In this document: in pieces, positions 1-5,082 of the stretch
Layout of the letters: each line of letters starts with the position of its first letter
Numbering within the stretch: the stretch's first letter is position 1
Source of the DNA: Anaerolineaceae bacterium
GTDB taxonomy: Bacteria > Chloroflexota > Anaerolineae > JAAYZQ01
NCBI GenBank assembly: GCA_012514775.1
Contig: JAAYZQ010000194.1
Coordinates: 1 to 7,946, forward strand
Direction: 5' to 3'
DNA length: 7,946 bases
Notes under the pieces: generated by a model
Databases searched by the model: none
What the model was told of the DNA's origin: nothing
What the model saw: the letters and a program-made list of their open reading frames with translations, nothing else
Translations under genes and position numbers: made by a program

Positions 1-1950
1 TGCCGGAACGAGTCCCAGGTCATCCAACACAGCGGGGCGCAGATCCCGCATCAGCCTTTGGGTACTGGCCAGCACCTGCTCGACAATTGCCTTTCCCGTG
101 GTAACGTGCTCCTCCGCCTTCGGGCTATGGGCACGCAAGGCCATCTGGGCTGCATCCAGGGCCAGGATGGAGGCCGTGAGGCCCTGGCTGGTGTCGTCGT
201 GCAGTTCCCGCGCAATGCGCTTGCGCTCCTCCTCCTGGGCGTTGATGGTCTTGTCCAGCAGCACAGCGCGGGCGCGCTGCTCCTCTTGCAGGGCCTCATA
301 CAGGCGAGCGTTGGCAATGGCCTGCGCAGTCTGATCCGAGATCGCCCTCAAAAAAGAGATCTCGTCGTCCGAGAAGGCGTGCGTCTCGCCACACATAAAT
401 ACGCACAGGATTCCCACGAGATGCTCCTCATGCCTCATCGGCATGCTGACCAACGTGCGGATATCGAATGCGGCGTACAAGGAAGCACTCGGTAAGCCTG
501 GCTCGGCCCGGACATCGGCGATGACCACTGCCTCTCCCGTGTTGAGTCGTCGCGTGCAGGGGCTCCGTCCCAGGGCTTCCATCTGCTCATCAACGTCGTC
601 AGGCAGGCCGCAGTGGGCGACGACCCGCAGCGCGTCCAGCCTTTCGTCATACAGGCTCACACTCGCAGCGGACGCTTGCAAAGCATGGGTCGTTTCCAGG
701 CACACCAGGCTCAACACGCTCCGTGGATCGAGCTCGGCATTCAGACGAGCGGCAATGAGGGCCAGGGCCTCCATGCGGGTCGTGTGAAGTCGCAGAGCTG
801 CCTCTGCTTCTTCTCTCTCTGCCTCTCGTACCTGGAGGGCACCGGCCATCTGGTCAAGGGAGCCGGCCAACTGGCCGAACTCGCCCCTGTATTGTAACAG
901 GCCGGTGCGGGCGCTGTAATCGCCGGCAGCCAGACCTTTGGTCGTTTCCACCAGGCGTTGTACCTCTCGTACGACGGCCAGGTTGCCCCCGAACCAGGCA
1001 GCCAGGAGCGCAAACAGGGACACGCCCCCCAGGGCCACCAGGTTCCGCCGCAACAGGCGGTCGGGCTCGGCAAAAGCAGCCTCTTTCGGAATGCCGATCC
1101 GGACGTAGACGTCGCCGCTCGTCAGGCAACACAACACTTTGAAGGCATAGATCCGGGTCACACCGTCTATGCCTGTTCCTTCAGTGATCCCTTCGCCCTC
1201 GTCCAACAGCGGCTGCAGCGCGTCCCGGCCAATCGAGCTGCCTTCCATGTCCTCGTCGGATGGATAACGGGCCAGGATCCTGCCGTTGCGGTCGATCACC
1301 GAAACTGTGGAGCTAGAGGGTAGTCCAGCCTGAGCGATAAAGTCGTTGAGCCAGTTGAGGTCGATTCCGGCAAAGACCACGGCCAGGGGCTGATCCCATC
1401 CCGCGGGAACCGGGTAGCCAAAAGGCAAGACTGCCGTACCTTCAATGGGTTCCTGGGTGTATTCGCCGCCGGTAAAGTCGAGCGCCTCGAGTGTCTGGAG
1501 CAGATACGGAGCGCCGGCTACGTTGACGCGCCCGGTGAACGGAAGCCCACTGCAGAATACCTCTCCGGGCTCGCGCAGCGCGTCCACAGCCCAGATATTT
1601 GCGTACAGAGGGTATTGCTCGAGCAGGGTTTCGAGGAACGAGTTGCAGGTCCGTGAATTCTTGTTTTGCACGGAAGGGAGGGCGGCGAGCGCGATCAGCA
1701 GTTGGCGGGCCCCCTCGACAAGCTGATCCTGATTGCTCGTCGCCAGGCGAACGAGCCGGAGCGCAGTCTCCATCACTTCCTCCTCCGCGCTCCGGCGCTG
1801 CTCAGCCGCCGAATATACAGTTAGAATCAGACCGGGCACAGACGCCAAAATGACCAGGAGCAGCAATCTGACACGCAGGCTGGAAAGATGGCCGGCCCAC
1901 GTCTTGATAGCGGGGTAGCGTTTCTCTGGTGTGCCTGCCGAATCGTTCAT
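1..1950 (-). CDS. Membrane sensor histidine kinase, NarL/DegS-type (HisKA_3), partial
   Basis: Two-component sensor kinase, 650 codons visible; the C-terminus lies beyond the left edge. Domains read from the translation: a basic N-terminus, TM1 about residues 27-46, an extracytoplasmic sensor about 50-300 that looks like a double Cache domain (inferred from position, size and a segment VSVIDRNGRILARYPSDED typical of Cache), TM2 about 303-323, HAMP about 323-375, a coiled linker, GAF about 395-550, then HisKA_3 from about 572. The H-box reads ERKRIARELHDDTSQGL with phosphoacceptor His584, followed by DLRPAVLDDLGL, the usual end of this dimerisation domain. The HATPase_c domain is cut off. The frame is clean. 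ATG at 1950 was chosen because no ATG or GTG lies upstream in frame before a stop near 2117. The ATG overlaps the stop of the small upstream ORF (ATGA). A LuxR-type response regulator is the expected partner, probably off the left edge. The ligand is unknown. Confidence 0.93.
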   Translation of the reverse strand, partial: MNDSAGTPEKRYPAIKTWAGHLSSLRVRLLLLVILASVPGLILTVYSAAEQRRSAEEEVMETALRLVRLATSNQDQLVEGARQLLIALAALPSVQNKNSRTCNSFLETLLEQYPLYANIWAVDALREPGEVFCSGLPFTGRVNVAGAPYLLQTLEALDFTGGEYTQEPIEGTAVLPFGYPVPAGWDQPLAVVFAGIDLNWLNDFIAQAGLPSSSTVSVIDRNGRILARYPSDEDMEGSSIGRDALQPLLDEGEGITEGTGIDGVTRIYAFKVLCCLTSGDVYVRIGIPKEAAFAEPDRLLRRNLVALGGVSLFALLAAWFGGNLAVVREVQRLVETTKGLAAGDYSARTGLLQYRGEFGQLAGSLDQMAGALQVREAEREEAEAALRLHTTRMEALALIAARLNAELDPRSVLSLVCLETTHALQASAASVSLYDERLDALRVVAHCGLPDDVDEQMEALGRSPCTRRLNTGEAVVIADVRAEPGLPSASLYAAFDIRTLVSMPMRHEEHLVGILCVFMCGETHAFSDDEISFLRAISDQTAQAIANARLYEALQEEQRARAVLLDKTINAQEEERKRIARELHDDTSQGLTASILALDAAQMALRAHSPKAEEHVTTGKAIVEQVLASTQRLMRDLRPAVLDDLGLVPA

Positions 1951-2078
1951 CTGTAGCCATCCAGGCCGCTGATCGCTTGCATCGGCTCGGCATGGCCGTA
2001 CGGCACCGAGGCCAGCGCCAGAACCGCGGCGAGGCGAACAAGCAGGCGAAAGCGCCAAATGGCGAAAAGTTTGCTCAT
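1947..2078 (-). CDS. 43-residue signal-peptide-like small ORF coupled to the kinase
   Basis: The translation begins MSKLFAIWRFRLLVRLAAVL and ends SGLDGYR. It has a basic N-region, a hydrophobic core about residues 12-24, and a possible signal peptidase I site after GHA (residue 30), leaving only about 13 mature residues. Its TGA overlaps the kinase ATG, and its ATG lies about 37 nt after the predicted start of transcription of a near-consensus promoter, so it is the first ORF of that transcript. The ribosome site is weak (GGGACAGAACG upstream). It may be a real exported micropeptide, a leader ORF giving translational coupling to the kinase, or the leftover signal peptide of a periplasmic binding protein whose body was deleted. 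A chance ORF cannot be excluded. No family is recognised. Confidence 0.4.
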   Translation of the reverse strand: MSKLFAIWRFRLLVRLAAVLALASVPYGHAEPMQAISGLDGYR

Positions 2079-2121
2079 ATTCGTTCTGTCCCAGAACTTC
2101 TCTGGGCAGGGTCTGTCAATG

Positions 2122-2150
2122 ATTATCTCAGAAAGCAGAGCATTTGTCAA
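2122..2150 (-). promoter_or_regulatory. Sigma70-type promoter for the small ORF and kinase
   Basis: On the minus strand TTGACA (2145-2150) is followed by a 17-bp spacer and GATAAT (2122-2127), one base from consensus overall. Transcription would start near 2115, about 37 nt before the small ORF and about 165 nt before the kinase ATG. Position and orientation fit these two genes exactly. A second TTGACA at 2114-2119 has no -10 partner. Confidence 0.8.
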
Positions 2151-2174
2151 AGTATGCCGGGATGGTCGCGAGAC

Positions 2175-2252
2175 AATCGCACTTGGTCGAAGAGACGCGC
2201 CCCGGAGTCCTCGACTTGTCGAGGGCGGGCCGAATCGCATTTGGCCGAGGAG
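2175..2252. repeat. Imperfect 20-bp direct repeat in intergenic DNA
   Basis: AATCGCACTTGGTCGAAGAG (2175-2194) recurs 58 bp later as AATCGCATTTGGCCGAGGAG (2233-2252), 17 of 20 identical. Both copies are followed within about 10 bp by CGCGCC. The 58-bp period is not a multiple of three, which argues against a coding repeat. An almost loopless inverted repeat CCTCGAC/GTCGAGG (2209-2224) lies between the copies. Function is unknown; chance or decayed older sequence is possible. Confidence 0.4.
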
Positions 2253-2388
2253 CAGGTGTGTCGCGCCTCGACCCAGTCCAGATGGGTGGCGGGGAACATC
2301 CGAAAGACGCGCCGGCCAGGGCCGGCAGTTCAAGCTGTATCGCTAGGCCGCTTTCTTGTACGTCAGCGCAAACACTTGGCCTCCAGGA

Positions 2389-2451
2389 CTTGTGCATCAC
2401 CGGTGATGCACAAGATCATTCATGCGTCACGGAATGGGTTTTGTGACGCAT
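2389..2451. promoter_or_regulatory. Phased operator-like array with a 26-bp perfect palindrome
   Basis: Four related half-sites lie within 58 bp: TGCATCAC (2393-2400), GTGATGCA (2403-2410), TGCGTCAC (2423-2430) and GTGACGCA (2443-2450). Their start positions are 10, 20 and 20 bp apart, so all four present the same DNA face. The first two form a perfect 26-bp palindrome at 2389-2414 with half CTTGTGCATCACC. The last two form a 9-bp inverted repeat ATGCGTCAC/GTGACGCAT with a 12-bp spacer (2422-2451). This arrangement is typical of a cooperative dimeric DNA-binding protein. Neither inverted repeat has a following T-run, so termination is less likely. No strong promoter overlaps the array; the nearest relics are the broken winged-helix gene and, about 240 bp away, the kinase promoter. 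The regulator is not identified. Confidence 0.6.
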
Positions 2452-2485
2452 AAACAGGCTTGCGCTGCGTGCATGAACCACAAAC

Positions 2486-2647
2486 CTATCCCTCTGCGAT
2501 CTGCACGAGTTCGGCAAAGACCATAACCGCGGCCCTGCGCCCGAGCTGTGGGCGCAGGGTGTGCACAATGTCGGTCTCTTTAAGCTGTCTCAGAATTCTC
2601 TCAGCCGTTGATTTCGAGACGCCAATCCTGGCTGCGAAGTTGGAATT
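2486..2647 (-). pseudogene. 3' remnant of a winged-helix gene (possibly Fic-family C-terminus)
   Basis: An open 53-codon minus-strand segment ends in TAG at 2486-2488. It has no start codon and is blocked upstream by TAG at 2648-2650. It reads NFAARIGVSKSTAERILRQL, then KETDIVHTLRPQLGRRAAVM, then VFAELVQIAEG. The first part is a convincing helix-turn-helix (AARIGVSKSTAERILRQL) and the second resembles a beta-hairpin wing. The arrangement, HTH then a short 'GRR...V..ELVQIAEG' tail ending the protein, resembles the C-terminal winged helix of Fic-family proteins, but a DNA-binding regulator or AAA-type ATPase tail is also possible. The body of the gene is missing, so this is read as a decayed 5'-truncated gene. 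The family call is weak; that it once coded for protein is moderately supported by its amino-acid pattern. Confidence 0.5.
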
Positions 2648-2730
2648 CTACCACGAGCATGGGTAAAAGACAAACAAAGAGACCATCACTCCATCAGGTC
2701 CGGCTGATTTCGGGGTTATCTGAGCAGAAA

Positions 2731-2790
2731 CCGCCAGATCTGACGATCTGGCGGGAGCGAGCGGGCCAAACCCTGGCCATCCCTCGCTCC
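2731..2790. other. Two adjacent strong hairpins in the 2651-2900 gene-free stretch
   Basis: Hairpin 1 has perfect 10-bp arms CCGCCAGATC (2731-2740) and GATCTGGCGG (2745-2754) around a TGAC loop. Hairpin 2 has outer arms GGAGCGAG (2754-2761) and CTCGCTCC (2783-2790) with an inner stem GGCCA/TGGCC (2764-2768, 2774-2778). The two share base 2754. On the minus strand hairpin 1 is followed by TTTCTG, a weak terminator tail; on the plus strand there is no T-run. They could be a terminator, a small structured RNA, or a leader upstream of the promoter at 2901. Nothing else is seen between 2651 and 2900. Confidence 0.45.
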
Positions 2791-2900
2791 GGTTCCCCCC
2801 ACGATCGTTCATAAGCAACACAACACCCATAACACTGTGCTCCGTCCCCCCCGGCTCTCCAGCATCCGTGGTATTCTTTGAGAGTGCCCCCAGTCCCCAT

Positions 2901-2929
2901 TTGTCACCCCGCCGCTTTTGCAGTACAAT
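2901..2929 (+). promoter_or_regulatory. Sigma70-type promoter for the phosphatase-like/MttB pair
   Basis: TTGTCA (2901-2906), a 17-bp spacer and TACAAT (2924-2929). Transcription would start near 2936, giving a very short leader of about 15 nt that contains only the ribosome site. This also rules out the upstream in-frame TTG at 2918 as the start, because it would sit inside the promoter. Confidence 0.7.
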
Positions 2930-2937
2930 GCCGGGCC

Positions 2938-2943
2938 AGGAGG
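2938..2943 (+). promoter_or_regulatory. Ribosome binding site fixing the start at 2951
   Basis: A perfect AGGAGG lies 7 nt before ATG 2951, which decides the start of the phosphatase-like protein against the upstream TTG. Confidence 0.85.
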
Positions 2944-2950
2944 CGCGCGC

Positions 2951-3430
2951 ATGGACGAGCTGAACCAGATCTGTAACTACCTGCCCATCGGCCCCGACCT
3001 GGGCACTGCCGGCCAGCCCGGCCCCGGGCAGTTTGCCGCCCTGCGGGCCGCCGGCTACGACCTCGTCGTCAACCTGGCCATGCCCACCTCCACCGGCGCC
3101 CTGCCCGACGAGCCCGGGCTGGTGGCCGCCCAGGGGATGGAATACGTCGCCATCCCGGTTGTGTGGGAGGCCCCGACCCTGGCCGACCTGGAACGCTTCT
3201 TTGACGTCATGGAGCGGGCGCGCGGCCGCAAGGTGTTCGTCCACTGCGCCCTCAACATGCGCGTCTCTGCCTTTGTCTTTCTCTACCGCGTGCTGCGCCT
3301 GGGCGTGCCCCCGGACATTGCCCGCGAGACCATGCATCGCATCTGGCAGCCCGACGGCGTGTGGGCCGCCTTCGTGGACGACGCCCTCGCCCGCCACGGC
3401 CTGGCGCCCGCGTTGCCCGATAACGCTTGA
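2951..3430 (+). CDS. Small protein-tyrosine-phosphatase-like protein (DSP/PTP-NADK-like family)
   Basis: A 159-residue cytoplasmic single-domain protein with no signal or membrane segment. The signature VFVHCALNMRVSAF (about 96-108) gives the probable nucleophile Cys99 and Arg104. From memory of family patterns, 'HC..N.R.SAF.FLYR' together with an upstream 'IPV.WE.PTL.DLERFF' (about 68-84) marks the bacterial family annotated as protein tyrosine phosphatase family protein, related to dual-specificity phosphatases and to the PTP domain fused to NAD kinase. The classical P-loop is H-C-X5-R-S/T; here only four residues separate Cys and Arg and the usual glycine is replaced by Asn. Activity, if any, and substrate are therefore open; Asp53 in the PDEPGL segment is a possible general acid. 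The start is ATG 2951 with AGGAGG. It lies 12 nt upstream of the methyltransferase gene, so the two are probably co-transcribed. Confidence 0.85.
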   Translation: MDELNQICNYLPIGPDLGTAGQPGPGQFAALRAAGYDLVVNLAMPTSTGALPDEPGLVAAQGMEYVAIPVVWEAPTLADLERFFDVMERARGRKVFVHCALNMRVSAFVFLYRVLRLGVPPDIARETMHRIWQPDGVWAAFVDDALARHGLAPALPDNA

Positions 3431-3442
3431 GAAAGGTACAAC

Positions 3443-4852
3443 ATGAGCATCGTACAACCCAGGCTGACCGTCCTCGATCCCGAACAGATCGCCCGCGTTC
3501 ACGGCGATTCCCTGCGCATCCTGTCGTCCACCGGCGTGCGCGTGGACTCGCCGCGGGCCCGCGACCTGCTGGCCCGGGCAGCCGGGCCGGGCGCCGTCGA
3601 CGGGAACCTCGTCCGCATCCCCGCCGAGCTGGTGGACTGGGCCCTGGGCGCCGCCCCGCGCCAGGTCGAGGTCTATAACCGGCAGGGGGAGCCCGCCTTT
3701 CGCCTGCCCGGTGAGGCCCGCTTTGGCATCGGCGTCACCTGCCTCTACTACCAGGACCCCGCCGACGACACCGTGACGCCCTTCTCTCGGCGGCACATGG
3801 CCGCCTCCGTGCGGCTGGGCGAGGCGCTGCCGTCCTTTGACTGCGTCTCTACCGTGGGCATCGTCCAGGACGTGCCCGCTCGCGTCTCGGACCTGGTCGC
3901 CACCCTGGAGATGGTGGCCAACACCCGCAAGCCCCTCGTCATCCTCATCTCTGACGACGCCGCCTTTGACCCCGTCCTCGACCTGCTGGAGCACGTCCAC
4001 GGCGACCTGGGCCGGGCGCCCTTTGTGGTGCCCTATCTCAACCCCATCAGCCCCCTGGTCATCAACGCAGGCACGTCCGACAAGATGTTTGCCGCCGCCG
4101 GCCGGGGCCTGCCCTACATCTATTCCAACTATGGCATGGCCGGCGCCTCGACGCCCATGACCCCCGCCGGCACGCTGGTGCTCCTCAATGCCGAGCTTCT
4201 GGCCGGGCTGGTCCTCAGCCAGCTCATCAAGGAGGGCTCGCCCGTCATCCTTGGCAGCCTGCCCGCCTATTTCGACATGAAGGGCATCGGCAGCTTTTAC
4301 GAGCCGGCCAGCTATGTCATCGACCTGGCCTGCGCCGAGATGATGGCCCACTACGGGCTGCCCCACTGCGGCTCCTCGGGCAGCGGCATGGGCTGGGGGT
4401 CGGACCTCATCTCCGCCGGGCACCAGTGGCTGAACCACCTGGTGAGCTGCAGCGGCAAGATCGGCCTGGTGCCCTTTGTCGGCGACAACCTGGGGGCCAT
4501 GGCCCTCTCGCCGGCCATCATCGTCTATGCCAACGACGTCATCGAGCAGGCGCGCCTCTTTGCCCGCGGCTTTGCGCTGAACGACGAGACCGTGGGCCTG
4601 GACGAGATCGCCCAGGTGGGGCCGGGGGGCGACTACCTGACGACCAGGCGCACGCTGCGCCTCTTCCGCCAGGCCTACCACCGCGGCCTGTTCGTCAAGC
4701 TGACCCTGGAGGACTGGGAGTCGCGGGGCAGCCCCGACGCGAGCCGGGTCCTGCGGCAGCGCACCGCCGAGCTGCTGGCCACGGCCCCGCCGCCCGCCGA
4801 CCACGACGACGTCCTGGCCCGCGGCGGCGAATTCATCGCCGCCCGGGGTTAG
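3443..4852 (+). CDS. Non-pyrrolysine MttB-family (trimethylamine methyltransferase-like) protein
   Basis: A 469-residue protein matching the length and TIM-barrel pattern of the MttB superfamily, corrinoid-dependent methyltransferases that move a methyl group from quaternary or tertiary amines to a corrinoid protein. Recognisable family pieces: LTVLDPEQIARVHGDSLRIL (8-27) with STGVRVDSP, RFGIGVTCLYYQD (93-105), MFAAAGRGLPYIYSNYGMAG (215-234), LPHCGSSGSGMGWGSD (306-321), and GGDYLTTRRTLRLFR (395-409). In methanogen MttB a pyrrolysine follows the SD-containing segment; here the equivalent reads SDLISAGHQ with no amber codon, so it belongs with non-Pyl members such as glycine-betaine methyltransferase MtgB. 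Its substrate cannot be read. ATG 3443 has GAAAGG 6 nt upstream. No corrinoid protein, reactivase or MtbA-type partner is nearby. Base use is strongly G/C at third positions, like the preceding gene. Confidence 0.9.
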   Translation: MSIVQPRLTVLDPEQIARVHGDSLRILSSTGVRVDSPRARDLLARAAGPGAVDGNLVRIPAELVDWALGAAPRQVEVYNRQGEPAFRLPGEARFGIGVTCLYYQDPADDTVTPFSRRHMAASVRLGEALPSFDCVSTVGIVQDVPARVSDLVATLEMVANTRKPLVILISDDAAFDPVLDLLEHVHGDLGRAPFVVPYLNPISPLVINAGTSDKMFAAAGRGLPYIYSNYGMAGASTPMTPAGTLVLLNAELLAGLVLSQLIKEGSPVILGSLPAYFDMKGIGSFYEPASYVIDLACAEMMAHYGLPHCGSSGSGMGWGSDLISAGHQWLNHLVSCSGKIGLVPFVGDNLGAMALSPAIIVYANDVIEQARLFARGFALNDETVGLDEIAQVGPGGDYLTTRRTLRLFRQAYHRGLFVKLTLEDWESRGSPDASRVLRQRTAELLATAPPPADHDDVLARGGEFIAARG

Positions 4853-4870
4853 AACGTCAAGCCGGCCCTG

Positions 4871-5002
4871 CCCGGGACCGCCGAGCGCCTGCTCGGCCTT
4901 TCCCTCTGCACCCAATCTGCCGAGCCGGCGCTCGGCGCTCCCAGTTAAAGTCGGTCCCGTCGCCCGGGACCGCAGAGCGCCTGCTCAGCCTTTCTCCCTA
5001 CA
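4871..5002 (+). repeat. 40-bp hairpin-bearing repeat, two copies 92 bp apart
   Basis: Copy 1 (4871-4910) and copy 2 (4963-5002) match at 35 of 40 bases, both starting CCCGGGACCG and both carrying GAGC-GCCT-GCTC followed by a pyrimidine run. Between them, GCCGAGC (4919-4925) and GCTCGGC (4930-4936) rebuild the same stem as copy 1 with loop CGGC. Three related hairpins thus lie in about 110 bp immediately after the methyltransferase stop. A short duplicated terminator block or a REP-like element would fit. Confidence 0.65.
4880..4906 (+). terminator. Probable terminator of the methyltransferase transcript
   Basis: Stem GCCGAGC (4880-4886), loop GCCT, GCTCGGC (4891-4897), then CTTTCCCTC. The stem is strong and begins 28 nt after the stop, but the tail is pyrimidine-rich rather than a true T-run. 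The related hairpin at 4972-4989 (one A-A mismatch) is followed by CTTTCTCCC and may act as a second copy. Confidence 0.5.
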
Positions 5003-5015
5003 ACAGCCATACATC

Positions 5016-5047
5016 GACGAGGGTGCGGCACCGGCCGCACCCTCGTC
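5016..5047. terminator. Strong hairpin between convergent genes, possible bidirectional terminator
   Basis: Perfect 14-bp arms GACGAGGGTGCGGC (5016-5029) and GCCGCACCCTCGTC (5034-5047) around an ACCG loop, 36 nt beyond the stop of the minus-strand gene and downstream of the plus-strand methyltransferase. Neither side has a T-run, so intrinsic termination is uncertain; the location between convergent genes supports the role. Confidence 0.55.
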
Positions 5048-5082
5048 TCTGGATCCTATTCCGAAGCGGGCTCCCTCTGCCG

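Noticed and set aside
1..1320. Several plus-strand ORFs opposite the kinase gene
   Set aside because: They are antisense shadows; the minus-strand frame gives continuous TM, HAMP, GAF and HisKA_3 motifs.
2640..2670. Possible plus-strand promoter TTGGAA with a GTAAAA -10
   Set aside because: The -10 matches consensus poorly and no gene follows.
2918..2950. TTG start giving an 11-residue N-terminal extension to the phosphatase-like protein
   Set aside because: It overlaps the predicted -10 element and lacks a ribosome site, whereas ATG 2951 has AGGAGG at ideal spacing.
2648..4915. A 755-codon minus-strand ORF opposite the phosphatase-like and methyltransferase genes
   Set aside because: It is antisense to two recognisable genes, is Gly/Ala/His/Arg/Asp-rich low-complexity, and arises from stop-poor GC-rich codons on the other strand.
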